Both the position numbers and the translations under genes were made by a program. The notes under the pieces were generated by a model that ran no database searches, was not told the DNA's origin, and was given only the letters and a program-made list of their open reading frames with translations. Shown in pieces: positions 1 to 13,598 of a stretch of 64,000 nucleotides of DNA. Source of the stretch: Ridgeia piscesae (taxonomy: Eukaryota > Annelida > Polychaeta > Sabellida > Siboglinidae); assembly GCA_025642075.2 (NCBI GenBank), contig JAODUO010000053.1, forward strand, positions 261,501 to 325,500. Direction: 5' to 3'. Every line of letters starts with the position of its first letter. Within the stretch, counting starts at the first letter, position 1.

Positions 1-197
1 ACAATGAACCTTGACTTACACTTTTGCCACTGGCCAATGTATTAACATAATACAATGAACCATGACTTACACTTTTGCCACTGGCCAATGTATTAACATA
101 ATACAATGAACCATGACTTACACTTTTGCCACTGGCCAATGAATTAACATAATACAATGAATCTTGACTTACACTTTTGCCACTGGCCAATGTATTG
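1..197. repeat. 51-bp tandem repeat, about 3.9 copies
   Basis: The block starting ACAATGAACC recurs at 1, 52, 103 and 154 with only a few substitutions. The array is cut by the left window edge, so its true length is unknown. No gene is associated with it. Confidence 0.9.
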
Positions 198-1086
198 CCG
201 TGAAGTTAATGGCAGATATCCCATATTAAAATGAAATTAATCTTGAGCATGGTTTACATTAAAAGCCAGCCAATGCTCTAACTAGATTCAGAGATCCTAA
301 AGTTCAGCACGACAACCCCTGACAACAGTAATTGAGTGTGCATGCAGATGTTTAGAAGTCGTAACGTAAATGGCAGTAAGCACAGTTTCATTTTGTTCCC
401 GAATGTTTATCTTTATTTTACACATATGCGCTAATAAAGCCTGGCTCAACACAACCATGAAACATCTCACAAAACATCCAGTAGTCATGCCGACTGACAG
501 ATCCTCTGCCGGATTCAGGTTTTAGGATGACGTAAACTATGTAACACAACGACGCCGTTGATTTTCGTTCCTGTCTTCATTGCCTGATTTACAATGCTCG
601 TGTGAAAATACTTGAGGTCTGCCTCCGAGTTGATTTACGCAAGAACAAAGGGATTCAACGGCTCAAACTCATTATCCATGGTTGTCTTACTGCTTTGGCG
701 GAAGTTTATATAACCGTAATAGCTCAGTATATTTCCTGTCTCTATCACAAATGTGACAACCAGTCTAATCAGGTCCCCAGTATGGTTTATCATCTCATGT
801 CAGAGTCCTGTCTTCTCTTTGATTCACAAATACAGAGGGTCGTTATAACTGCCATCAAAGAGTAGACAAAAACATAAAGACTTGTATTTATGGCATCACA
901 TTCTATACAATAAAGATGTTTATACTCAGGGCATCATAATTTCTACATCACATGTTACTAATAATTGCCTGAGGTATGTTCAAACTGAGCATGGAAGCAC
1001 AAATATCTCAAGGAATTGACAGGCAGAATATGATATGATGTTAAGACTAAAACTAATTCTTCAACCTTGCAGGAACACAATAAATC
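198..1086. other. No recognised gene
   Basis: AT-rich sequence. An 87-codon plus-strand frame at 602-865 and a 63-codon minus-strand frame at 297-488 match no family I recognise and are probably chance. No RNA gene seen. Confidence 0.5.
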
Positions 1087-1094
1087 AACCTAGT

Positions 1095-1096
<2 letters not shown>

Positions 1097-1186
<90 letters not shown>

Positions 1187-1216
1187 TATATATATATAAT
1201 ATTGTGATTTATGTTC

Positions 1217-1271
<55 letters not shown>
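1097..1271. repeat. (AT)n microsatellite, two blocks
   Basis: Nearly pure AT dinucleotides run from about 1097 to 1198 and from 1220 to 1271, separated by a short unique piece that includes GTGATTTATGTTCC. Confidence 0.95.
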
Positions 1272-1275
<4 letters not shown>

Positions 1276-1345
1276 ATCATCCTCTTCAATCATCTCCATG
1301 TGCCCAGCATCAAAGAGCACTTTCAGGAGATTATAGTCACCTTTG
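1272..1345 (-). pseudogene. Short coding-like fragment, possibly an ankyrin-type piece
   Basis: Read on the minus strand, about 25 residues ([20 protein letters not shown] and a few acidic residues) look protein-like before running into the AT microsatellite. The GD-x-LL-x-LLDAG pattern resembles part of an ankyrin repeat, but it is too short to be sure. A CAAAG precedes it where an acceptor could lie. It could be an exon relic or chance. Confidence 0.2.
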
Positions 1346-1360
1346 ATGACAGGCATTTAC

Positions 1361-4085
1361 AGGTTTTTTTTTCAATTTGAACATTTAATAAATCAATCAT
1401 TAGTGCAAACAATGCTCTGACTATATTAAATGCAATATTCTTCAATAATAAGAAATGAAGAACAGAGGAGGTAGGTTTAATCAATATTACTGCATGACAT
1501 AGCTTTATCTAGAGATCATCCAACCAAGATATCCTTTTGCATCAGAAGAAATAAAAATCATGATACAATATATTATATTATCGACTCATTATCGTTTAGC
1601 ATTTACTATTATATGTGATATATAAAATTTATCGATATGGAACTGACCATTTTAAGATGAAATTGGTATATTGCAATTGGCTTACAACAGGAAATGCGAC
1701 TGCAACTATGCAGCTGACTCCAAGTGTGGTTCCAGAACGTTTCTATTATGACCGACTTTGATAAGACACACATCTCTGGCAGCCCACTCTACAAACATCT
1801 CACGAATTTGCTATTTTTGTTGCAATTGGAATTCAGAAATAATCAGATTATGACTGATTAATTCTTTGCCCGTCCTTCAGTCAGCCACTGCCTTTATACA
1901 GGTGCATGTGACCAGCATGTGCAACTAATCCCGAGGCTGGGTCACCCTGTTAAATTGATAGGCTCCACCCATGACTTGTCATTGTGTGTTATTGTAATAT
2001 AACATGAATGTGACGCAGTGTCCCAAAAGGAGGCGCTCTTAAGTAAACAAATGTTTTTATAGTGTGTATTCAAATAGGGCACAGTATGTGGGAAGCACTA
2101 CCTCACTCTTGTTGACATTCACATTTTCCCCCAGAGATACAGCAGTCTGAATGTTGATGATGCAAAGGATAGCGTCAAAGTTTTCACTCAGTCAGTACTG
2201 TCGACTACGTTGTTCATTCTTACAGCTATGGTTTTAATTTTAGTTAACTTAAGATATCACTGAGGTGTATTAAACAATGCCAGCAATTGTTGAGAAAGAG
2301 GGATGTAACATTATAACATGTAATATTATACTGGAATGACACCCACAATTCAGACTGACCCCATTTTTTACTGGAAGCTCCACTTGCTTGGGTTAAGTAA
2401 TACAGCACTAGTTTATATATTGTATACCTCAAGAAATCTAAATCCATCAAAATGGACATTTCCATTCAGCCAAATACATACACGTTAAGCCTCCCGGTAT
2501 TATAAATACATCTCCTGCCCCAGTCTCCCAGCAGGAGCAGCAAATCTCCCGATTTTCAATGAAACCCAAACAAAAACGTTTTACCTAATTTACACAATTG
2601 GGTGTGGATAATTGCCTTTATTTCTGGCTGGGTATTGTCTCAATGTATTTTTCTGTGTCGCCTCACAAAATCTGAGACCGAGCTAATTCTAACAATGTAC
2701 AAACAGAGACAACAAATTGAACAATGGCCTGAATTGGAGTTATTTAAATCACGTCTTACTTTGATGACTGAAAAATGAAAACAGTCTAATAAATATTTTG
2801 GTGCAATGCCTACCACTTGCCTGTCGTTGACATTGTTTATAAGCTTAAACAGCCCCGATACCCCATCGGATACGTTCCGGCCTTGTACAGCAATGCACAA
2901 TCAGTTCACATCTACACAAATAATGCCCATCCATGCATCTACACTACATGTGCATGTTTGAAAGTTGATGTACTCTTGCTAAGCATTGCTATTTGAGTAC
3001 ATTAGATATGTAAATGATAAACATTCTGACGAACGCATGCTTGTTTTAATACATCTCCCATCATGCCTCTGTCACCATGGCCCAGGGTGGCTTACAAATA
3101 ATAAATGCTATGTTCAAGTTTTACATGTAAAGTCACACACAGTAAAGATGATGTTACACTGTACCTAGTAGTTGTGTAATAACACATCTTGTAGATCCTG
3201 CTGCTTTTCATGCAAGGGATTCTTTGCGACATATGATACATAGCAAAGGTTGAACAAATAGGCTACTCTTATACCAAGATGGCTAGAACTCAAGTAAATT
3301 ATCGAACATTGTAATGTTATTCATCTATGACCATGACTTTATCTTCTTTTTAACATACGATTGTTAAACAGCAACACATCATTTTTTTATATAAGATTAA
3401 CCTGGAATTTTTATATTATGTTTGGTGTATTATGACTGGTGAACTGTTGGTGGTAATACAAAAGTGTGTTAATGTCTTAATCAATGGAATCTATTGCTTT
3501 TTTGTAATATTATTTGCATTTACGGTTAAAAACCAATCTACGTATAAAAGCCTGATTTTCCAAGATTTACGTATAAAAGCCCTGTGGGGAACGCAAATGT
3601 AGTCTTACGTCTCAAGTATATGACATTTTCATTTTACAGTTCAGACAAGTGGGAACCAGGGGACTTTTGACAAAAATAGCTGAGGTCTATACTCTAATTA
3701 CTTTGTCTGTTGATGTCACTCATCACCATGTAATGTACCTAGCATCAGCACATGTGAGGACAGACTGCCTCTTCATCTCTTATCTGAAATAATATTACAC
3801 AAACTCCCAGAAGGGACACTACATGGACAAGGCAATGTGCTCATTGTATCACGTCTCACCAGCTCCGGAACGATGTTTCAGCAGACCACAACAAGGCTAC
3901 TGGATCACTTACTCCACTCTGATGTACTCTTAGAGTTACAGAGTTAGACAAAATGGTTTTGCTGCAACTAGGTCTACTTAATTCTTGATTAAATAACTGT
4001 TTTCATCTTGCACTACCCATGATCTTGCTCGTGCGGTTTTATTAACAAACAGTCAGACAATTTTATTGATATGTCATTATTGTTT
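1361..4085. other. No recognised gene
   Basis: AT-rich unique-looking sequence with only short frames, for example an 86-codon minus frame at 2640-2900 with no recognisable domain. A 3' CDS end of RELCH was searched for here by eye and not found. Confidence 0.5.
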
Positions 4086-4089
4086 ATTT

Positions 4090-5452
4090 TATAAAACAAA
4101 GTTTGGACCTGACAAAGGCCTTTGATTGCCTCCCTCACAACCTGCTCTTAGGTAAACTTTGCGCTTATGGCTTTTCAGAAAAATCTGAATATAGTCTAAT
4201 TAATAGTTATCTCAGCAATAGGAAACAGCGAGGGAAATTAAGACCTCACTACAGTGAGTGGGCTGACACCGTCAGAGATGTACCCCAAGGCTCTATTCTG
4301 GGCCCTCTTCTTTTCAACGTCTTTATTGATGATATTTTTCACTTCTTTGGATGTCCTTTCTCTACTGATGATAACACCCTGTCTTATGCTCACTCAAACT
4401 CTGACACTCTCATTCACACTTTGCAACAAGACTGTACTTCCACACTACAATGGTTCAAAATCTACCAGATGAAGGCTAACCCAACTAAATTCCAAGCAAT
4501 TAGCTTCGGCAAGAGGGGAACTCGGGATATCACAGAGTTTACTTTTGAAAACACTGCCATCCAATGTGAAAACTCTGTTGTCCTTCTCGGCATTGAGATT
4601 GATCATTCGCTAACATTTAACAAACATATCACTAATATCTGTAAAAGGCAGCTAGACAGTTAGCGGTCTTAAAACGTTTCAGCTATCTCCTTATCCGACA
4701 AGGGAAATCTGCAATTTTCAAATCCTTTGTAATATCAAACTTCAACTACTGCCGTTTAATCTGGCATTTATTTAGCCAATTTAGCACCAACAAACTTGAA
4801 AAATACAGGAGAGAGCACTTCATTTCATTGTCAATGATTACTCATCCATGCCTCAAGACCTTTTAAAGACCAGTAAACCGAACACCGTAAAATGGATGAA
4901 AGAAATGGCATGTGTAGTACAGTGTATTCAAAATTGTAAATAATATTGCTCTAACTTTTATTTTAAAAAATTATCATGCTTAAATGTTCCCAGTATTCCC
5001 TTCAAAAGGATAAAATTGGAGTCGTCCCTAAGGGAAACACGTCCAAATATGGACTTAAATCATGTGTGCATGATGGGCCCCAGATAGGCCTGCCAAATGA
5101 ACTGTGAAAAACTGTAAACTACAGCAAGTTCCGCAGACTGATCCGGAACTGGAACGGTCCATCATGCAGTTGCTGTATCTGCAGGTAACATGCCTGTCTT
5201 TAATTTAATTTACAGGTGTCATTTAATGAACAGGTGTTTATCGTATTTAATGTATACATGCATTTCTTTTATTTTACAAATGTTACCCGTATTTTATTTT
5301 ATATATTTTAATGCTTTAATTTTAAATACATTGTATATTGTTTACATTTTATGTCTTGTTGCTTTACACTTGTTTGTCGGAAAATAGCTCAGATGAGCCC
5401 ATGTTATGAAATTCTCATGTAAACCGACGTTAAATAAAGCTTCTTGTATCTT
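4090..5452 (+). mobile_element. 5'-truncated LINE (Jockey/CR1-like RT fragment)
   Basis: A reverse transcriptase fragment begins with the motif A region (DLTKAFDCLPHNLLL) at about 4108. It continues through the PQGSILGPLLFN block and the motif C position, which reads STDD instead of FADD or YADD. An in-frame stop ends the open frame at 4663. Degraded C-terminal RT sequence is still recognisable to about 5185 (the RNWNGPSC motif near the end). The 3' UTR ends in AATAAAGCTTCTTGTATCTTGT. The 5' half including the endonuclease is absent, which is typical of incomplete reverse transcription. Inactive copy. Confidence 0.85.
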
Positions 5453-5657
5453 GTCCATGTCGAGTAGCCTCCCAATGGAGGACAGTTCATTCAGTGCCGG
5501 ATGTGCCGTGCCGTGCCATTCGATATATCACTGATTAGGGCACTGTTAGCTAAATAAATGCATATTTATGAGGATAATTTGATCCCAGATTGATCCCTGC
5601 CAATATGCAACTTAAGGTCTAAATGTTGTAGGCCATAAACATATTCAAACACCATAG

Positions 5658-5846
5658 TTTTATGTAGAAACCCATCCATCCATCATTTAGACTGGTTAAA
5701 CCTGTTCTGGACGGGTACAAATATCACTGGATGGGTGAAAAATGAAGGAACAAAATACGCCTTAAAAATTATAGATATTGTCAGTTATGTCTTGAAGTGG
5801 GTGTAAATGTATGGCTGACAAAAATGTTATCCTGCGTACAGCCCTG
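5658..5846 (+). mobile_element. MITE family M1, internally deleted copy
   Basis: It shares the CCCATCCATCCATCATTT...GACGGGTA core and the terminal TTATCCTGC with the copies at 6758-7036 and 55662-55938. The left end reads TTTTATGTAGA, matching the family's inverted terminal sequence. About 90 bp shorter than the complete copies. Confidence 0.65.
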
Positions 5847-5908
5847 TCCAAAACACATGTGGTACCCCGGGGGTACATATATATTGGTGCTTGCACAAAT
5901 GCACGCAC

Positions 5909-6071
5909 ACACACACACTCACACGCACGCATGCACGCATGCACACACAACACGCACACACAACACACACACACAACACACAACACACAACACACAACAC
6001 ACAACACACAACACACAACACACAACACACAACACACAACACACAACACACAACACACAACACACAACACA
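5909..6071. repeat. CA-rich then (ACACAAC)n microsatellite
   Basis: Alternating CA and CACG from 5909 passes into an almost pure 7-bp repeat ACACAAC from about 5960 to 6071. All long open frames in this stretch come from the repeat. Confidence 0.95.
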
Positions 6072-6757
6072 GCAAGAGACTACTAACTTTATCCCCAAAA
6101 CATGTTTAAGTGCAAACATTTATATTTCTGTGTACCATGGACATGTACCTGAAGACCGAGGTTTAAATCCAATCAACTAAATTCTACTATGTGTATCCAA
6201 CGACCACATAATCAACTGTTTATGCACTACGTTTAACAAGATTTACCAAGACTGCTATCATATGCTATAAACTTCAGCTTACATGTGGACTAGTGATTCC
6301 TTAAACTTATTGAAACCAAAAAATTTCAATATATTGTCTACTTTCTTTTTCTACTATTAACTGGAAAGGTCCACTTTCATTCATTCATTCAGATCCCAGC
6401 TCAGTATTTTTCCATTTCCCAGTGTGGAATCTTTTACTTCCCCTGGCATACACATTAGGGAACAACACGATTTAGACTCTTCTGTAAACACTGACAACAA
6501 TCTATAGCCACCTGAATGCGAAACTAAGCAAACAAGACTTGACAGCAATCATTTTTGTAATGCTGCTGCAGAAAACGAACAATAAACATGATAATACTGT
6601 TTTGTTGACGTCCTAGAAATGCTTTCTGCCTGCTGATATTCACGCTCATAAACCAGGAGTCGCAACATCAGAAATCAATATGCGTCTCTATCCACTGAGC
6701 GCTGCAAAATGGCTCAAATTGACCAAAAGTAACACAAGCAAATGTCTCGGCAGAATT

Positions 6758-7036
6758 GCTTTATGCAGAGACCCATCCACCCATCATATGGACGGGTAAA
6801 ATCCCTTGTGGACGGGTAGAAATATATCACTGGACAGGTGAAAATTAAGAAGCAAAAAAGGTTTCCAAAAATAATAAATATTGTTAGCTATGCCTTGAAA
6901 ATGGGTGTCACACATGTGTTTATAGTTCATTTCAGGTCATAAAGCGAATATCAATCGGCTTGTATGTGTATGAGTTGATATACACGTGTCCACCAAAAAA
7001 CGTGCAATTGGCAAAAAACATTATCCTGCATAAAAC
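6758..7036 (+). mobile_element. MITE family M1, complete copy (279 bp)
   Basis: Begins GCTTTATGCAGAGACCC and ends ATCCTGCATAAAAC, so the termini form an imperfect inverted repeat (GCTTTATGCAG against CTGCATAAAAC). No coding capacity. Four other copies or fragments occur in the window in both orientations. Non-autonomous DNA transposon by structure; the superfamily is not identified. Confidence 0.7.
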
Positions 7037-9925
7037 CTTGTTCCGCAGCACCAAGCCAATGTACTGAACTGACTGGGTATTCATACACTTAATAATAGTG
7101 CAAAAACATCTGATGCACAGAAATTATTACATTTTATGTACGAAATAAAAACACCAGTGTCCAAATATACATTAGATACTGCTGTGGTAGTTGAGTTTAA
7201 ATGTTTTTTGACATATTTTTTTGACAGACTAGTCAACTGTGATTCTATATGTCCAATGAGTGACGAAACTGTACAAAATGCTAAGAATGTGAGCTTTCAA
7301 ATGAAAATGAGTTTAGATTTCAGGTAGTTCTGTCAAATTAGAATAATGCAAATGAAAAACTGAAATTGGTACATATTCAACCGATCAAAAGTGAAAAATG
7401 CTATGCTGCTAGAGTACGTGGTTCATGTGTAGTACTAAACAGTAATAATAAAAATAGTATTAATTTCACAGTTGGCTTATTCCAACATTTTTGTACTGCC
7501 ACCAGAAAAATGATTGCATCATAAAAATATCCAAACTTTGTCAACAGAAGACGGAAAATTAACAAAATTTGAATAAATGGTAGCACTTTTCATTAACTGG
7601 CTCCCCATTTGTACCTGTGACCCGCAGGTCTACAGACATGTAGATCAACATTCACAACTCGTGACGCAGTGACAAATTAGTGATGTAGTGTGATATAATA
7701 AGCATCTAATCACCAGATTCGACTGCTTCTACATCGTAAATTCATTCAAAACCACATAAACCAATAGCGGCAGCAACGTATTGCATTTCAAGTCGTGACA
7801 GCAGATTCATGGGCCAACAGTTACGTCAAACTCTGCATATAAAACGGAATCTTGGTGTTTCGAGAAGGATTTCATTGATTAGTTTCATGGATTTTGCAGG
7901 CAACTATGAACTGGGATTCACTTACTTTGGAGAATAGTTTGTTTCACCAGATTTCTTACAAAATAACAAAATCTTTGAGCCATGGACAATATAAACCATG
8001 TGACCTGGAAGCAACCAATCCAGTATCACGGTTGGTTGTTTGAGGGTTGTCTGGAATTTAATTTAAATTTATTTTTATATCTTAAGTTGCTGTATTAATT
8101 CATCCTTTCTAGCATGTTCTATTCACATTTAATTTATATTTTATTTTTTGAAAATGTTATATCAGCATACACTTCGTTGGACTTTTAATGCCCTGTCCAG
8201 TTTCTGGAAGAAGAACCTATTATGTATTAAGAAATCATTTCAAACAGATCCTACTCAAATCTACTAACAGTACAAAATGCTTCTGTTGAGCAGAAGCTTT
8301 TGTGGCTTTACTAGATCCAATATGCAAAACCGTTGACAGATGTGTGATCATTTTATAAACTCTCATTCTATTAATTCCAAAAAATATATATATGGAGAAA
8401 AAAAGTTTCTTGAGATATAAAAAAATACTAAATAACATTAACCAAGACATCATATCATGCGAAGAATACTTAATTCCACCCCTTCTACAAAGGTCAAATG
8501 CAACTACCAGATTAGCAAAGCCTAGCGACCCAACAACCTGTGCAGTTTAAGTGTAAGTCTATGTAACTGTATAATATTTAACATTAGTCTCCCAAATTCC
8601 TGGCTAGTGAATATGTCAAAGCGACAATTAACCAAAGGATATTTTATTGTAATTATAAGATCTGGCACAATAACAGCATTTTTGTAAGAACAATATCTCT
8701 GTGTGTAGTATATTCATAAAGATCTGAATAAAAACACTTACATAGATAAGTTATAAATTATTTGTTTCGAGAGATTTAAATCATGATTTAGATCAAATAG
8801 CTCTGAGTTAAACAAAACTGTCCAGCTGTGCAACACATTCTGAAAGGTTTTGTTCTCTAAAGTAACAACAGGTGTAAGCAATAACAAAACAGTGGATTAC
8901 AGATGGAAAAGGCTCTGTCAGCTGCGTCCCACATGATTTTCTCGATTTTATACGTTCATAGTACAGAAATGACATTTGCTACTAATAAATCATGAACAAA
9001 AGAACCCATTAAAACCGAAGACATCAAATGTGCATTTTCAATAGCCTTTGCCAACTGCTGCCACCGAGTAAATTTACATGAATTTGAAGAATAAACCATT
9101 CGTGGGTGGTAAAGAAGTGATAAAGTAGACATTTTTCCACCAGCAAAATATTATGGATTTTCAGTAATGCTTTCTATAAAAATTATCTAGAACAAGTAAT
9201 AAGTGTTATGAAATATGCTACTGTATGACTTTACAAACACAACTGGCATACTAATTTGTTTTACTAAACACCACACATGATAATATTTAAAAAAAATTAA
9301 CCGAGCTGGTTCTCCCAATATGACACAGCCATTTTGTCAGCAGGGGATTGTATGCCCAGGCGCTGTAGTTTAACAAATTATTGATGAACCTTATAGTACA
9401 TAAAACAATCGTATTAACTATGTACTGTCCCCAACAGACATTTCTGGCTTCACCCTCATGCAAAAATTAAATGTGTTTTACGTTGGTACATGTACATGCA
9501 ATATGTTACAAAATAGAACTACACGTAATTACATATCTAATCTGTCATAAATTATTACACCAATCAGCTTTAAGCTGTTTACTTGGATTACGAGTAGGGT
9601 AAATATTGTTCAAAAGTGGCTGTGGTGTTTTAACTGTGATGTGGACATGCTGTATCGAACCTGGCCTTCTGATTTAACATACGTATCACTCGTTTTAACC
9701 CCTGTTGACCTCTCATTCATTGTGAACGAGACAACCCAATTCCAAGGCATGTAATGATGTCATTGCTTAGAGGTAACTCACTGATGCTAAATATGTTTGC
9801 AGACGATTTAAGCACATGAACCGATCCTTACAGCAAGTTCAATACTGTATCAGTGAAATAACAAGGAATGTCTGAACTGGTAATTAGAGTCAGTTTCCAC
9901 GGTGGCACAAGCAACTGGCAGGTTA
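7037..9925. other. No recognised gene
   Basis: Low-GC sequence without long frames or clear repeats. Nothing supported on either strand. If the GPCR downstream has a 5' non-coding exon it could lie here, but no signal decides it. Confidence 0.5.
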
Positions 9926-9929
9926 TCCC

Positions 9930-12900
9930 TCTACAGGTTCATATAGGTCTGAAGAATGTGTTTCCTCTACATGTTCACATAGGTCTGAGGAATGTTTTTT
10001 CCTCTACATGTTCACCTAGGTCTGAGAATTGTTTTCCCTCTACAGGTTCACATAAGTCTGAGGAATGTTTTCCCTCTACAGGTTCACATAGCTCTGAGAA
10101 TTGTTTTCCCTCTACATGTTCACATAGGTCTAACGAATGTTTTCCCCTCTACATGTTCACATAGGTCTAACGAATGTTTTCCCCTCTACATGTTCACATA
10201 GGTCTGACGAATGTTTTCCCCTCTACATGTTCACATAGGTCTAACGAATGTTTTCCCCTCTACATGTTCACATAGGTCTGACGAATGTTTTCCCTCTACA
10301 TGTTCAAATAGGTTTGAGGAATGTTTTTCCCTCTCCATGTTCACATAGGTCTAAGGAATGTTTTCCCTCTACAGGTTCACATAGGTCTAAGGAATGTTTT
10401 CCCTCTACAGGTTCACATAGGTCTGAGGAATGTTTTTCCTCTACAGGTTCACATAGGTTTGAGGAATGTTTTTCCTCTACAGGTTCACATAGGTTTGAGG
10501 AATGTTTTCCCTCTACAGGTTCACATAGGTTTGAGGAATGTTTTCCCTCTACAGGTTCACATAGGTCTAAGGAATGTTTTTCCTCTACAGGTTCACATAG
10601 GTCTGAGGAATGTTTTCTCTCTACAGGTTCACATAGGTTTGAGGAATGTTTTCCCTCTCCATGTTCACATAGGTTTGAGGAATGTTTTTCCTCTACAGGT
10701 TCACATAGGTTTGAGGAATGTTTTCCCTCTACAGGTTCACATAGGTTTGAGGAATGTTTTCCCTCTACAGGTTCACATAGGTTTGAGGAATGTTTTTCCT
10801 CTACAGGTTCACATAGGTTTGAGGAATGTTTTCCCTCTACAGGTTCACATAGGTTTGAGGAATGTTTTTCCTCTACAGGTTCACATAGGTTTGAGGAATG
10901 TTTTCCCTCTACAGGTTCACATAGGTTTGAGGAATGTTTTCCCTCTACAGGTTCACATAGGTTTGAGGAATGTTTTCCCTCTACAGGTTCACATAGGTTT
11001 GAGGAATGTTTTCCCTCTACAGGTTCACATAGGTTTGAGGAATGTTTTCCCTCTACAGGTTCACATAGGTTTGAGGAATGTTTTTCCCTCTACAGGTTCA
11101 CATAGGTCTGAGGAATGTTTTTCCCTCTACATGTTCACATAGGTCTGAGGAATGTTTTCCCTCTACAGGTTCACATAGGTCTGAGGAATGTTTTCCCTCT
11201 ACATGTTCACATAGGTCTGAGGAATGTTTTCCCCTCTACATGTTCACATAGGTCTGAGGAATGTTTTCCCTCTACAGGTTCACATAGGTTTGAGGAATGT
11301 TTTCCCTCTACATGTTCACATAGGTTTGAGGAATGTTTTCCCTCTACAGGTTCACATAGGTTTGAGGAATGTTTTCCCTCTACAGGTTCACATAGGTTTG
11401 AGGAATGTTTTCCCTCTACAGGTTCACATAGGTTTGAGGAATGTTTTCCCTCTACAGGTTCACATAGGTTTGAGGAATGTTTTTCCTCTACAGGTTCACA
11501 TAGGTTTGAGGAATGTTTTCCCTCTACAGGTTCACATAGGTTTGAGGAATGTTTTTCCTCTACAGGTTCACATAGGTTTGAGGAATGTTTTCCTCTACAG
11601 GTTCACATAGGTTTGAGGAATGTTTTCCCTCTACAGGTTCACATAGGTTTGAGGAATGTTTTCCCTCTACAGGTTCACATAGGTTTGAGGAATTTTTTTC
11701 CCTCTACAGGTTCACATAGGTTTGAGGAATGTTTTCCCTCTACAGGTTCACATAGGTTTGAGGAATGTTTTTCCTCTACAGGTTCACATAGGTTTGAGGA
11801 ATTTTTTTCCTCTACAGGTTCACATAGGTTTGAGGAATGTTTTCCCTCTACAGGTTCACATAGGTTTGAGGAATGTTTTCCTCTACAGGTTCACATAGGT
11901 TTGAGGAATGTTTTCCCTCTACAGGTTCACATAGGTTTGAGGAATGTTTTCCCTCTACAGGTTCACATAGGTTTGAGGAATGTTTTCCCTCTACAGGTTC
12001 ACATAGGTTTGAGGAATGTTTTCCCTCTACAGTTCACATAGGTTTAGGAATGTTTTCCCTCTACAGGTTCACATAGGTTTGAGGAATGTTTTCCCTCTAC
12101 AGGTTCACATAGGTTTGAGGAATGTTTTTCCTCTACAGGTTCACATAGGTTTGAGGAATGTTTTCCCTCTACAGGTTCACATAGGTTTGAGGAATGTTTT
12201 CCCTCTACATGTTCACATAGGTTTGAGGAATGTTTTCCCTCTACAGGTTCACATAGGTTTGAGGAATGTTTTCCCTCTACAGGTTCACATAGGTTTGAGG
12301 AATGTTTTTCCTCTACATGTTCACATAGGTCTGAGGAATGTTTTCCCTCTACATGTTCACATAGGTTTGAGGAATGTTTTTCCCTCTACAGGTTCACATA
12401 GGTTTGAGGAATGTTTTCCATCCACATGTTCACATAGGTTTGAGGAACGTTTCCCTCTGCAGATTCACATAGGTTTGAGGAATGTTTTCCCTCTACAGGT
12501 TCACGTAGGTCCGAGGAATGTTTTCCCTCTACAGGTTCACATAGGTTTGAGGAATGTTTTCCCTCTGCAGATTCACATAGGTCTGAGGGACGTTTCCCTC
12601 TGCAGATTCACATAGGTTTGAGGAATGTTTTCCATCTACAGGTTCACGTAGGTCCGAGGAATGTTTTCCCTCTACAGGTTCACATAGGTTTGAGGAATGT
12701 TTTCCCTCTACAGGTTCACATAGGTTTGAGGAATGTTTTTCCTCTACAGGTTCACGTAGGTCCGAGGAATGTTTTCCCTCTATAGGTTCACATAGGTTTG
12801 AGGAATGTTTTCCCTCTACAGGTTCACGTAGGTCCGAGGAATGTTTTCCCTCTACAGGTTCACATAGGTTTGAGGAATGTTTTCCCTCTACAGGTTCACA

Positions 12901-13587
12901 TAGGTTTGAGGAATGTTTTCCCTCTACAGGTTCACATAGGTTTGAGGAACGTTTCCCGCTGCAGATTCACATAGGTTTGAGGAATGTTTTCCCTCTACAG
13001 GTTCACATAGGTTTGAGGAATGTTTTCCCTCCACATGTTCACATAGGTTTGAGGAACGTTTCCCTCTGCAGATTCACATAGGTTTAGGAATGTTTTCCCT
13101 CTGCAGATTCACATAGGTCTGAGGAATGTTTTCCCTCTACAGGTTCACATAGTTTTGAGGAATGTTTTCCCTCCACATGTTCACATAGGTTTGAGGAACG
13201 TTTCCCTCTGCAGATTCACATAGGTTTAGGAATGTTTTCCCTCTGCAGATTCACATAGGTCTGAGGAATGTTTTCCATCTACATGTTCACATAGGTTTGA
13301 GGAATGTTTTCTCTCTACAGGTTCACATAGGTTTGAGGAATGTTTTCCCTTTACAGATTCACGTAGGTTTGAGGAATGTTTTCCCTCCACATTTTCACGT
13401 AAGTTTGAGGAATGTTTTCCCTCTACAGGTTCACACAGGTTTGAGGAATGTTTTCCCTTTACAGATTCACGTAGGTTTGAGGAATGTTTTCCCTCTGCAG
13501 ATTTACATAAGTTTGAGGAATGTTTTCCCTCTGCAGATTCACATAGGTTTGAGGAATGTTTTCCCTCGACAGGTTCACATAGGTTTG
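9930..13587 (+). repeat. 36-bp minisatellite, about 100 copies
   Basis: The unit is of the form GGTTCACATAGGTTTGAGG followed by AATGTTTTCCCTCTACA. The period is 36 with sporadic 35-bp or 37-bp units. The left third mixes GGTCTGAGG and ATG variants, the centre is most homogeneous, and the right end (from about 12440) is enriched in GCAGATTCAC and CCGAGG variants with a higher-order repeat at 13025-13265. Because 36 is divisible by 3, frames of up to 308 codons stay open; these are by-products. Each typical unit contains TTTTCCCTCTACAG, which matches a 3' splice site on the plus strand. Confidence 0.97.
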
Positions 13588-13598
13588 AGGAATCATCA

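Noticed and set aside
2640..2900. 86-codon minus frame as a possible RELCH terminal exon
   Set aside because: No similarity to the expected C-terminal RELCH sequence and no phase-matched acceptor.
10248..12615. Open frames of 199-308 codons with repeats such as SHRFEECFPSTG
   Set aside because: They are by-products of a 36-bp minisatellite whose period is divisible by 3; two frames stay open at once and no unique sequence or start context supports a protein.
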